Assembly (NCBI GenBank): GCA_004554585.1
Contig: SFLH01000017.1
Coordinates: 1-30,521 of the forward strand
Source of the DNA: Clostridiales bacterium
GTDB lineage: Bacteria > Bacillota > Clostridia > Oscillospirales > Oscillospiraceae
Direction: 5' to 3'
DNA length: 30,521 nucleotides
Shown piece by piece: positions 1-7,222 of this stretch. Position numbers and translations under genes: made by a program. Under the pieces are notes generated by a model. That model did no database searches. It was not told where the DNA came from and worked only from the letters and a program-made list of their open reading frames with translations. Every line of letters starts with the position of its first letter. Positions within the stretch are counted from its first letter, which is position 1.

Positions 1-217
1 GCCGGGCATGACGAAGGTGTAGGTGGTGTTGTTCACCTTCTCCACGTCAATGACGTTGCCGCTGGCGTCGGTGACGGTGAGCTTGTCCAGCTGATAGCCT
101 ACGTCGGCCTTCACGGTCAGGGTCACGTCAGCGCCCTTGGCGGCGCTCTTGGCGTAGCAGGTGACGGTGCCGTTGTCAGCATCCTTCACGGTGATGGTGT
201 AATAGGGGGTGTTGTCG
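1..217. repeat. Copy 1 of a coding repeat shared with 30269-30485
   Basis: These bases align without gaps to 30269-30485 in the same orientation. By hand count there are about 33 mismatches in 217 bases. The longest identical stretches lie around 60-81 and 130-152. The repeat encodes the domain ending YTFVMPG in both surface proteins. It is homology between paralogues, not a mobile element: no terminal repeats or duplications frame it. Confidence 0.85.
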
Positions 218-3003
218 CTCCACTGCGCCACGAAGGTGGTGTCCTCGGTGATGGTAACGACATCGCCAGCTGCGTACAGATGGCCATTGCCATACCAACC
301 GCGGAAGGAGTAGCCAGCGCGGGAGGGAGTGGCGGGGAGGATGTACTTACCGTTGGCAATCACAGTGTCCTGTGCAACAATCTGATCCCCGTTCTTCACC
401 GTGACAGTATATTCCGTCTGAGAGATATCATCGATTGCAACGACAACATCACCGGGCTGAGCCGCAGCAAGGGCAGCTTCTTCTGTTTCATAATAGGTGA
501 AGGTGCCGTCTGCGCCCCGCAACTCATATTTCAGGGTACCCACTACGTACTCGCTGACGGATTCACAGAATGTACCACTGTAAATATCGATTGCCTCTTT
601 GGCTGCATTACCATTGCCAGCAGTAAAATCAATCCCACCGAAAGTACCGTTGCCGTTGATGGTCAATGTGTGAGTTTTTTCATCAGAGCTGTCATACAAA
701 ATCCGGCCATTGATGGTACCGGTATAATCCGTATCAAAGACTACGTTTACAGAAGGATAGGTCGAATACTTGCACACGTCAAACGCAATGGTATCATCGC
801 TGGTGGTAAAGATGCTGGTGTTTCCTTTAAACGTAATATCACCGTTGTTGAAGCTCAGCGGATAGTCTTCTCCACTAACCTGATTCTCTGCATAGAACTG
901 CATATCAATCAGAGTCAAATCAGCGTAATTCTGGATGATCCGGTTGATATTGCTGGCATTTTCCGCAATGCGGATGGTGCCATTCTTCATGGTGATGGTG
1001 GAATCCTTTAACAACTGGAAACCGTTGGTTTCTGTACCAGAAGATCCCGCACCGGGACCAGTCAGAATATAGGTGTGCCCGGCAAAATCAATGGTAAAGT
1101 TTTTGTTTTCGCCAACAGAGATGCCTTCCGCATTATCAATGTTCTTCAGGACGGTGATGGTATCGCCGCTCCCAGCGTCATCAACAGCTTTCTTCAGATT
1201 GCTGCGATAGTAGGTCACGTTGCTGCCATCTTCACTCTGCCGGGAATAGGAAGCCTCTGCTTTGACTACATTCTGGGGCATAAAGCAGATGGGATTCCCA
1301 GTGTCGCCCACAGCAAGATAATTGTTGGTTCCATCCGTCACAGAGATTGTCTTCTGAGCATTCGTGGCGCGTTCAACATCCCCGCTGTCCGCATAGATAG
1401 AATCTACGCCAACCAAAGTCGCGTTGGTAATATTCAGAGATGCGCCAGGCGCATCGGAAATATTTTTTCCAAACCCGACATTGATGCTGTCCCCCCAGCC
1501 GTTGTCTTCCAGTTTAATGGTGCCGCTGGCGGTCACGGTAGAAGCATTGATGTGCAGGCCCCGCTTTGTGTTGTTGCTGGACGTTACGTTTTCCACTTTC
1601 CCGTCGGCTGCGGTATAGAACTGAATGCCATAGTCGCTCTTTCCTTTGCCATTTACAACGATGTTCTTGATAGTAACACCATCTGCATAAACTGTAATGA
1701 TATCGCCGGAGAACGAAGTCTCCTCTGCAGAAATCGTGTATTGCTTCTCTCCGCCATCCAAAACAATGCCATCTGTATTGACCGAAATAGGACTGGTAAC
1801 GACAACATCTTTCAACAAGGTCACGGTCTCATTTGCTTTGGCTGCGTTAACTGCCGCCTGAATGGATGTATAACCGACCCCATTCAGACTGGCTACGGCT
1901 GTATTCGTGTCGACTACAACCTTACCATTCTCATCCTGGGTATTGCCCGCAGGGAGATATTGGGAAACATCCACTTTGCCACCAGAAGCATTCTGGAAAG
2001 TACCACTTGTTACGTCAATACTGCTGTCATCAGTTTCCTTTAAAGGCGTTTTTCCTTTGACGGTTCCCCCACTGATTTTGACAGTACTTTTATCCTCGCT
2101 TTTAATCCCAGTCCCATTCGTAGATGTAGATGTAATCGTACCGTCCGTAACATTGACAGTGCTGGTTTCCCCACTGCAAATTGCACAGAAACCAGTGGAT
2201 TCAAGTTTTCCTCCCTCCACATTGAGAATTGTATTTTCCTGTACCTGAACGGCATAACTTGTTGATTTAATCTCGGCATCACCGCCAATGGTGACCGTTG
2301 CTCCCTTGTACAGCTGAATAGCTCCGCTGGCACCACCAGTGTGCGTTAATTTTCCGCCAGTCATTGTAAAGAGTATGCTGCCCGGGGCACCGTAACAGGA
2401 AATATAAACGCCGGTACGTCCATTGCTCTCCATTTCACCACCGGTAATCGTAACAGCAGTACCGCTGCCACAAACACCCAATACATTATCTCCCGTACTA
2501 ATCAGCTTGCCGCCAGAAATAGTAATAGAAGCTTGTTTGGCAGAATCATAAATATCTAGCGTTTCTTGCGTGCTCTGGATAGTTCCGGCCAAAAGCGTAA
2601 AACTACTATTTGTTCCTTTAAGCTGAATACCATATCCATACTTAGAGTCTGTCGCTTCAAGCCGGCCACCTTTTGAGTCCGAATTATCTGTAAGTGTCAG
2701 CGAACCTCCGTTAACAACAATCAGGAAGTTGTTTATCCCCGCATATGTGCTGGTAATAGCATGGTTATTCAAATCCAGTACAACGGTCTTTCCCGCATCA
2801 ACTGTCCATGATTTTTTAGTGCTAACATTAATGTCTCCTGTTAACTTGATATTACCACCATTTGAAAGTGCGGTTGACAATGCTTCCGCGGTATTAACTT
2901 CTGTCCAGGATTCTTCCGCCGCCAGCGCCGTCACTGGCAAAAGTGACAGCAACATCATGCAGGCAAGAAATACGCTGCCGATGCGTCGTTTCAATTTGAT
3001 CAT
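1..3003 (-). CDS. Secreted beta-helix / InlB-repeat surface protein, N-terminal 1001 residues (C-terminus cut by window start)
   Basis: The frame is open from ATG at 3003 to the window edge. An AAAGGAG site lies about 9 bases upstream (3012-3019). Residues 1-28 form a signal peptide: basic KLKRR, a hydrophobic core, then ALA before AEE. The body is a low-complexity Ser/Thr/Gly-rich array of 'ITGG.L.S' turns typical of right-handed parallel beta-helices. It is arranged in three modules that begin near residues 30, 379 and 598, each opening with a helix of the 'IQAAVNAA' kind. Residues about 862-930 resemble an InlB B-repeat (RAGYSFRGWY ... FVAQW). Residues about 930-1001 form a divergent repeat ending YTFVMPG that is shared with the protein at the right end of the window. 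That paralogue continues into three SLH domains, so this one probably does too; this is inference. Likely role: cell-surface adhesin or structural protein. No enzymatic residues are recognised. Confidence 0.85.
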   Translation of the reverse strand, partial: MIKLKRRIGSVFLACMMLLSLLPVTALAAEESWTEVNTAEALSTALSNGGNIKLTGDINVSTKKSWTVDAGKTVVLDLNNHAITSTYAGINNFLIVVNGGSLTLTDNSDSKGGRLEATDSKYGYGIQLKGTNSSFTLLAGTIQSTQETLDIYDSAKQASITISGGKLISTGDNVLGVCGSGTAVTITGGEMESNGRTGVYISCYGAPGSILFTMTGGKLTHTGGASGAIQLYKGATVTIGGDAEIKSTSYAVQVQENTILNVEGGKLESTGFCAICSGETSTVNVTDGTITSTSTNGTGIKSEDKSTVKISGGTVKGKTPLKETDDSSIDVTSGTFQNASGGKVDVSQYLPAGNTQDENGKVVVDTNTAVASLNGVGYTSIQAAVNAAKANETVTLLKDVVVTSPISVNTDGIVLDGGEKQYTISAEETSFSGDIITVYADGVTIKNIVVNGKGKSDYGIQFYTAADGKVENVTSSNNTKRGLHINASTVTASGTIKLEDNGWGDSINVGFGKNISDAPGASLNITNATLVGVDSIYADSGDVERATNAQKTISVTDGTNNYLAVGDTGNPICFMPQNVVKAEASYSRQSEDGSNVTYYRSNLKKAVDDAGSGDTITVLKNIDNAEGISVGENKNFTIDFAGHTYILTGPGAGSSGTETNGFQLLKDSTITMKNGTIRIAENASNINRIIQNYADLTLIDMQFYAENQVSGEDYPLSFNNGDITFKGNTSIFTTSDDTIAFDVCKYSTYPSVNVVFDTDYTGTINGRILYDSSDEKTHTLTINGNGTFGGIDFTAGNGNAAKEAIDIYSGTFCESVSEYVVGTLKYELRGADGTFTYYETEEAALAAAQPGDVVVAIDDISQTEYTVTVKNGDQIVAQDTVIANGKYILPATPSRAGYSFRGWYGNGHLYAAGDVVTITEDTTFVAQWSDNTPYYTITVKDADNGTVTCYAKSAAKGADVTLTVKADVGYQLDKLTVTDASGNVIDVEKVNNTTYTFVMPG

Positions 3004-3140
3004 ACATCAAATCTCCTTTCTTTTCGTTTATCTTCCGCCCGTTGTTCCGTTTCACCCCCCGAAAACGGGCGTGCCAGTGTCCTTTTGTTATGCCGCGGCT
3101 GAGGGCCGCGGGAATGAACCGCGTTGCGGTTGATTCCATT
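3004..3140 (-). promoter_or_regulatory. Leader of the surface-protein gene with three hairpins
   Basis: This gap separates the zinc-ribbon gene from the surface-protein gene on the minus strand. It holds an 8-bp inverted repeat CGCCCGTT/AACGGGCG (3036-3043 and 3064-3071), a 7-bp stem CCGCGGC/GCCGCGG (3093-3099 and 3105-3111) and a small stem AACCGC-GTT-GCGGTT (3117-3131). None is followed by a clear U tract on the minus strand, so termination is not assured. A weak GTGAAA-17-GATAAA promoter can be drawn, but I do not trust it. Confidence 0.35.
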
Positions 3141-3845
3141 TCATCCCGGTCTCTGGGTCAGGTCCTGCCAGACCTGATACCGCCCCGTTCTCCTTCCGCC
3201 GGCCACCCCGGCGCACACGGGACAGCCGCACTTCTTCCCGCCGGTGCGGGCATAGACCACCGCTTTCCAGCTGTGGCCCAGGCCGCACTGCCACCAGACC
3301 TTTTTCCGGCTGCCCACGGTCACATCCTCGGGCGTCAGGCTGCCGTTGAGGGTGGGGTGCCACTGGGCGGCGATGGCCGGGGCCCGGGTGCCCAGGTCGT
3401 TGAAGCCCGCCAGGACCTTCCGCCCGGCGCAGTAGGGGCAGCCGCTGCCGTTTCGGGTCCGGGAGGACACCAGGGCCTGATAGGCGTGGCCCGCCGGGCA
3501 CTGCCACCAGACCTTGCGGTTGGCGTAGGCGGAGACCTGCTGGGGCGTCAGGCCCTCGTTTCTCTCCGGGTGCCACTGGGCGGCGATCTCCGGGAACCGG
3601 CTGGCCAGGTCGTTCTCCCCGGCCAGGACCTTCCGGCCGGCGCACACGGGGCAGCCGCTGCCGTGGGTCCGGCTGTGGACCTGGGCCTGCCAGCGGTGGC
3701 CTTTCTCACAGACCCACCACATCTTTTCCCGGCTGCTGGCGGAGAGGTCCCGGGGCGTCCGCAGGCCGTTGCGTGGGGCGTCCCACTGGGCCAAGAGGTC
3801 CTCCCGTCCCCCACGGCGGCAGAAGTCCCACAACGTCTCTCCCAT
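3141..3845 (-). CDS. Three-repeat zinc-ribbon protein (probable zinc-ribbon / DUF4379 type, PF14311-like)
   Basis: The 234-residue protein is built from three ~70-residue units, each with the pattern W-W-x-C-x3-H ... C-P-x-C. The metal-ligand sets are C46/H50/C65/C68, C116/H120/C136/C139 and C187/H191/C208/C211. Each unit also carries 'AAQW' and 'LTP' motifs, as in the probable zinc-ribbon (treble-clef) family. ATG at 3845 is preceded by GAGGGAGGGG (about 3854-3863). Such proteins are found next to DNA-modifying or nuclease genes in many bacteria, but their function is not established. There is no signal peptide or membrane segment, so it is probably cytoplasmic and may bind nucleic acid (inference). 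It lies just downstream of the candidate invertible promoter segment and is the gene that segment would control. Confidence 0.8.
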   Translation of the reverse strand: MGETLWDFCRRGGREDLLAQWDAPRNGLRTPRDLSASSREKMWWVCEKGHRWQAQVHSRTHGSGCPVCAGRKVLAGENDLASRFPEIAAQWHPERNEGLTPQQVSAYANRKVWWQCPAGHAYQALVSSRTRNGSGCPYCAGRKVLAGFNDLGTRAPAIAAQWHPTLNGSLTPEDVTVGSRKKVWWQCGLGHSWKAVVYARTGGKKCGCPVCAGVAGGRRTGRYQVWQDLTQRPG

Positions 3846-3866
3846 GGCCGCCCCTCCCTCTCGTCA

Positions 3867-3883
3867 CAAAAACAGCATTTTGT
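3867..3883 (+). repeat. Left inverted repeat of candidate inverton (17 bp)
   Basis: CAAAAACAGCATTTTGT is the exact reverse complement of 4086-4102. With base 3866 it reads ACAAAA-ACAGCA-TTTTGT, two 6-bp inverted arms around a 6-bp centre. That is the architecture expected of a tyrosine-recombinase crossover site. It lies between the minus-strand promoter at 3902-3930 and the Shine-Dalgarno of the zinc-ribbon gene. Confidence 0.75.
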
Positions 3884-3901
3884 CCAATGATATTCAGGGA
3901 A

Positions 3902-3930
3902 AGTATACCATCAAGCCCTCAGAATAGCAA
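3902..3930 (-). promoter_or_regulatory. Promoter B inside the candidate inverton, reading toward the zinc-ribbon gene
   Basis: On the minus strand TTGCTA (3925-3930), a 17-bp spacer and TATACT (3902-3907) match sigma-A consensus at 4/6 and 5/6. Transcription would start near 3895, giving a leader of about 50 bases that crosses the left inverted repeat before the start codon at 3845. Confidence 0.55.
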
Positions 3931-3947
3931 GGCATTTTTCCTTTGAG

Positions 3948-4009
3948 GCAGAGAAAAGAAAGCCGAGGAAAGACAAATTTCTGCGGCTCTTTTCTCTGCA
4001 CTCTTTTTT
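3948..4009 (+). terminator. Intrinsic terminator inside the candidate inverton, active only on the plus strand
   Basis: A 12-bp stem GCAGAGAAAAGA/TCTTTTCTCTGC (3948-3959 and 3988-3999) continues after a two-base bulge into GCCG/CGGC. A six-T run follows at 4004-4009. On the minus strand no U tract follows the stem. As drawn it faces away from the zinc-ribbon gene; inversion of the segment would turn it against transcription arriving from the recombinase gene. Confidence 0.6.
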
Positions 4010-4035
4010 GTAAAATAACGTACGATTTATGTCAA
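4007..4035 (-). promoter_or_regulatory. Promoter A inside the candidate inverton, reading toward the zinc-ribbon gene
   Basis: Minus strand: perfect TTGACA (4030-4035), a 17-bp spacer, then TACAAA (4007-4012, 4/6). It lies upstream of promoter B and in the same direction. A perfect palindrome covers its spacer and -35 region (see 4017-4047). Confidence 0.55.
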
Positions 4036-4047
4036 AAATCGTACGTT
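4017..4047. promoter_or_regulatory. 12-bp perfect inverted repeat overlapping promoter A (candidate operator)
   Basis: AACGTACGATTT (4017-4028) and AAATCGTACGTT (4036-4047) are exact inverse complements around a 7-bp centre. The arms cover the spacer and flank of the TTGACA box of promoter A, the position expected for repressor binding. The cognate regulator is unknown. Confidence 0.55.
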
Positions 4048-4085
4048 CCCATCCGCTCCACTGGTGGCCGGTTCCCCGGCACACA

Positions 4086-4102
4086 ACAAAATGCTGTTTT
4101 TG
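4086..4102 (-). repeat. Right inverted repeat of candidate inverton (17 bp)
   Basis: ACAAAATGCTGTTTTTG is the exact inverse complement of 3867-3883. It begins one base after the recombinase stop codon (4104-4106). The two repeats enclose 202 bp. No direct target-site duplications flank them, which argues against a simple MITE. Confidence 0.75.
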
Positions 4103-4103
4103 C

Positions 4104-4939
4104 CTATCCCACCAGTCCCAGCCGGGCCAGCTGCTTGGCGTGCTCCCGACCGGTGGAGAGGAGATAAATGCGGGTGGTTTCGATGCTGGCGTGGCCCAAC
4201 AGGTCCGCCAGCTTTGCCACATCTCGGCTCACCCGATAAAAGGTCACGGCGAACAGATGGCGCAGATTGTGGGGAAAGACCTTGGAGGGCTCCACCCCGG
4301 CCGGGCGGCACAGCCCCTTCATCTCCGCCCAGATCTGCCGCCGGGACAGGCACCTGCCGCTTCCCGTGCGAAAAATCGCGCCGGAGGCGATTTTTTGCGC
4401 TCCCGCGTATTTGAGCAGCTTGCGGCGGAGCTTGCCGGGCAGCAGGATGGTGCGGATTTTCCCCTTCAGGGCGACCTCCGCCCGCCCCTGCCGGGCAGCC
4501 TCCACGGTGAGATAGCGCACCTCGCTGACCCGGATGCCCGTGGCCCCGATGCTCTCCATGAGCAGGGCCAGGCGGGCTTTGCCCTGGGCCGCGGCGGCGG
4601 CGATCAGCCGCTGATACTCCTGCTTGGTCAGCTCCCGGCCAGCGTCTCGGAAAACCTTGCGCTGGATCTTCAAAAAGCCCGCCCGGCATTCCTCCCGGCC
4701 GATGAAGCGCAGGTAGCGGTTCAGGGCGGCCAGCATGGAGTTGATGGTCACCGGTGCGTAGCCCCGGCCGGCCAGCTCCCCTTTCCAGGCAGAGACCTCC
4801 TCTTTGCACAGCGGGCGGCGGCCCAGCCAGGCGCCAAACGCCGCCACGTCCCGCAGATATTTCTCAATGGTCCCCGCGCCCGTTCCTCCCGGCGCAGTGC
4901 CGCTCGGAATGCCGCCAGCTGTTCGCTCTCTCTTTCCAT
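4104..4939 (-). CDS. Tyrosine recombinase / phage-type integrase, apparently frameshifted near the N-terminus
   Basis: The C-terminal catalytic domain has the tyrosine-recombinase signature: Arg in GIRVSEVRYL, Lys in ALKGKIRTI, H-x2-R in HNLRHLF, His in LLGHASIETT and the nucleophile Tyr in TTRIYLLS. An N-terminal SAM-like core-binding domain (TIEKYLRDVAAFGAWL) precedes it. The best start is ATG at 4939, seven bases after a perfect AAAGGAGG. That frame reads MERESEQLAAFRAALRREERA and then leaves the integrase frame at about 4875. One missing base there (GCG C-G GGG ACC) would restore A-P-G-T-I-E-K, the usual family sequence. Without a shift the gene would have to start at 4976 with an unrelated-looking leader peptide. 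So this is either a one-base deletion (pseudogene) or a sequence error. The protein is the natural candidate to act on the inverted repeats beside its 3' end. Confidence 0.75.
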
Positions 4940-4999
4940 CGTGCAGCCTCCTTTGCTGGATCGTTGTTTTTTGCATTCTTCCTCTGGAAAACAGCAGAA

Positions 5000-5029
5000 C
5001 GCCTCCCGGAAACGGTCGTCCGGGAGGCG
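5000..5029 (-). terminator. Terminator downstream of the 5076-6050 gene
   Basis: A perfect 10-bp stem CGCCTCCCGG/CCGGGAGGCG with a 10-base loop lies between the integrase and the gene at 5076-6050. T-rich sequence follows on both strands (TTCTGCTGTTTTCC on the minus strand), so it may work in both directions. Confidence 0.6.
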
Positions 5030-5075
5030 CTCTTTCCTCTTCTTTCCCGCCTGCGTGGGCGGGCGCATGCGCGGC

Positions 5076-6050
5076 TCAGGCCATGCCCTTGGCCCGACGG
5101 CGCCCCTTCTCCTTTAGGTATTGGCGAATGGAGAAGGAAAAAATGGGGTACATGGCCGGGAAGGCCACCTCATTTTCTAAGGTATAGCGGAGAAAATCAA
5201 AGAAAAATACATAGGGGATGTCCAGCCGTCCCTGGAGCTTGAAGAGCTGGAAGCCCAGTTCCCCCAGCCTCACCTCGTCCCGAACCGTCAGGGAGATGTT
5301 GCGCTCCTTGGTCTGCCGCTGCTTGAAGTCGGGGACGTAGGGGCAACGGTCCAGGAAGTGGGTCAGCTCCCCCTCTCCCCCCAGCAGGACCCGCTGGTCC
5401 TGGGTGGTGGTCAGGTAGTGCTCCTTGCGGCGGGGACACTGGTAACCACAGCGCTCGTTGAGGATGATCTCCGCCTTCTCTTTGGGCAGCTTGGCCAGCA
5501 GGTCGGGCTGAAAGTTGTCGTCGGGGTGGACCACATAGCGGTCATAATCCCGGGCCAGGCCCTGGTAATAGGCCAGGTCCCGGGTTTCCGCAAAGCAAGT
5601 CATAACCAGGGAGGAATGGACCTCCACCCGGGGGTAATGCCGGCGGATGTAGTCCCGCAGCAGGGGGTGGACCACAATGACCCCGCCACCCACCTGGTCG
5701 GCCAGGGCCAGCAGCTCGTTGCCGGCGGGGTCCTCCAGGTCAGCTGGGGTGAGGTCGGTGATGGAGAAGGTCAGCAGGGGGGTGATGCCCCGGGCCACAG
5801 CACCGGCCAGCTCGTCGTGGAGCTGCTGGTGGGTATAGGGGCGGTCGGTGATGAGCAGGCGGCCGCCGTTCCACAGCACTTTTGGGGAGCCGTAGAGGTA
5901 GCGGACCGGAATGCGCCAGCCAAACTTGGCCTCCACCTGGTCCAGGCACTGGTAAATGAGGTCGGCATATTGGAACAGGCCCGGCACGCTGTAGGCAACG
6001 CCGGGGACCAGGGCGGCTTGTTCCCCCTGGGGCAGGATAAATTGGTTCAT
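5076..6050 (-). CDS. Uncharacterised protein, possibly a TIM-barrel related to peptidase family U32
   Basis: The protein has 324 residues. The middle section resembles U32-type barrels in layout: beta-strand-like segments (GITPLLTFSITDL, GGGVIVVHPLL, VEVHSSLVMTC), then an acidic strand followed by a Cys pair, EIILNERCGYQCPRRKEHY. The likeness is from pattern only and weak. ATG at 6050 is chosen because it overlaps the upstream stop as ATGA and follows GAGGAGG. The longer open frame upstream is antisense-like junk inside the EcsC gene. The overlap implies translational coupling with the EcsC-family gene. No signal peptide is present; there is a Lys/Arg-rich C-terminus. Function not known. Confidence 0.7.
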   Translation of the reverse strand: MNQFILPQGEQAALVPGVAYSVPGLFQYADLIYQCLDQVEAKFGWRIPVRYLYGSPKVLWNGGRLLITDRPYTHQQLHDELAGAVARGITPLLTFSITDLTPADLEDPAGNELLALADQVGGGVIVVHPLLRDYIRRHYPRVEVHSSLVMTCFAETRDLAYYQGLARDYDRYVVHPDDNFQPDLLAKLPKEKAEIILNERCGYQCPRRKEHYLTTTQDQRVLLGGEGELTHFLDRCPYVPDFKQRQTKERNISLTVRDEVRLGELGFQLFKLQGRLDIPYVFFFDFLRYTLENEVAFPAMYPIFSFSIRQYLKEKGRRRAKGMA

Positions 6051-6856
6051 CGGTGGGCCTCCTCTTTCTTTCTGCGCAGAAGATATCGTTTGTAGTAGAG
6101 CAGCTGAACGTAGACCATCACTCGGCGGTAATACACCGGGTTGCCCGCGCCTCCCAGCACCCCCACCAGCGGCAGGCCCTGGAGGAATTTCAGCAGCAGC
6201 ATATCCAGGGCAAAGGTCTGGGCGGTGCCCTTGAGCTGTTCCTCCCATTCCTCTGGGGTGGGATCGGGCAGCTGGTCCGGCAGGCCCTGGAGGACGGCCG
6301 CGTGGCAAGTCTGCCAGGCCTCCCCCTTGGTCAGGGCGGTCTGGAGCAGCTTTAAGATCCAGAAGCGCTCTTGGGGGGTGTCGTAGGAAAAGCCATAGTG
6401 CAGGGCGGTCTCGTAGACCCCTTTCAGCAGCATCCCCACAAAGAGGACCAGGTCGGGCAGGCCAATGCCCAGCAGGCCCAGGCCCACCCCCTCGGCAGTG
6501 GTCAGCAGGAGGTTTTTGGCCTCCGGCCCCCGGCGGTCCCGGCGGAAGGCGCCGTAATCCCGGCGTGAACCCCGCACCTGCATGGCGTGCTGGCGCAGGG
6601 CAAAGCCCGTCTCGATGTCCTGGCGATCGTAGCTTTTCTCAATTAGCCCCGTCCCCTTTTGAAAGACCAGGGCAAAGGCTTTGCCGAAGGCGGCCTCCAG
6701 AGCACCGGCCGCCTTGGTGGGAATCTTTTCCTCCAGCTTCCCCTTCCATCCCGGCGTAACCGCGTGCAGGGCTTTCTTCTCCAACCGACGCTCCTGCTTT
6801 TCCACGGTACGCAGCTGCTGCTCCAGCGAGCGGTCGCCCGCAGGTCGGATGGGCAT
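6047..6856 (-). CDS. EcsC-family protein
   Basis: 269 residues. The hydrophobic stretch TTAEGVGLGLLGIGLPDLVLFVGMLLKGVYE and the following 'YGFSYDTPQERFWILKLLQTAL' pattern are characteristic of the EcsC family (PF12787 type). The N-terminus is charged and helical (EQQLRTVEKQERRLEKKAL). ATG at 6856 has GGGAGGTGG just upstream and matches the family length; a longer frame reaching 7015 lacks support. EcsC proteins accompany transporters or envelope proteins, but their biochemical role is unresolved. It probably associates with the membrane. The last codons overlap the start of the next gene (ATGA). A weak promoter (TGGAAA-17-TATCAT) can be drawn upstream. Confidence 0.75.
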   Translation of the reverse strand: MPIRPAGDRSLEQQLRTVEKQERRLEKKALHAVTPGWKGKLEEKIPTKAAGALEAAFGKAFALVFQKGTGLIEKSYDRQDIETGFALRQHAMQVRGSRRDYGAFRRDRRGPEAKNLLLTTAEGVGLGLLGIGLPDLVLFVGMLLKGVYETALHYGFSYDTPQERFWILKLLQTALTKGEAWQTCHAAVLQGLPDQLPDPTPEEWEEQLKGTAQTFALDMLLLKFLQGLPLVGVLGGAGNPVYYRRVMVYVQLLYYKRYLLRRKKEEAHR

Positions 6857-7222
6857 AGCACCACCTCCCAGCAATTTGATCGTGTGTTTATGATACCATC
6901 CTTTTGGCGGATTTTCCACCCATTCCCGGCGAAAAGCCGCGGAGGCCACGGCCCTCTGCCCGGGCGGAAAACCGCCCCTCGGCGGCGGGCCCTTTTCCTC
7001 GGCGGTTTCCTCCACGGCGGCATGGAGGCGTCCCTTTCCCCGCCCATCCGCCCTTGGCCGCGAGGTTCCGCCTTTTCCCGGCGCACATTTGATTGACGGA
7101 ACGCCGGTATGATGCTATAATTTTCTATCGGCCATGCGGCGGCAAAGAGCCGGATGGCCGCGGGAGGTTCCCTCCCCCATCCATCAACACCCCCTGCAAA
7201 AGGGGCAAAAGGGAGAATGGAC
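6857..7222. other. Divergent intergenic region between the EcsC and methyltransferase genes
   Basis: These 366 bases hold the well-defined plus-strand promoter at 7093-7121 and a weak minus-strand promoter near the EcsC start. A GC hairpin GGGCGG-AAAA-CCGCCC (6962-6977) is also present. After the plus promoter, the leader can fold as CGGCCAT/ATGGCCG with inner CGGC/GCCG pairs (7129 onward). Short frames here look like chance reading of GC-rich DNA. Confidence 0.5.
7093..7121 (+). promoter_or_regulatory. Promoter of the methyltransferase-ECF-truA operon
   Basis: TTGACG (7093-7098), 17 bp, TATAAT (7116-7121): 5/6 and 6/6 to sigma-A consensus. Start of transcription is expected near 7128, leaving a leader of about 95 bases. 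Confidence 0.75.

Noticed and set aside
280..2043. Long plus-strand frames opposite the left-end surface protein
   Set aside because: The minus frame has a signal peptide, Shine-Dalgarno and known repeats over the whole length; the plus frames have none of these.
3867..4102. Miniature transposon (MITE) with 17-bp terminal repeats
   Set aside because: No target-site duplications flank the repeats, and the location between a recombinase stop and a gene's Shine-Dalgarno, with promoters inside, fits an inverton better; not fully excluded.
4870..4882. Programmed -1 ribosomal frameshift in the integrase
   Set aside because: The junction GCG CGG GGA has no X-XXY-YYZ slippery heptamer and no obvious stimulating structure; a deletion or sequence error is simpler.
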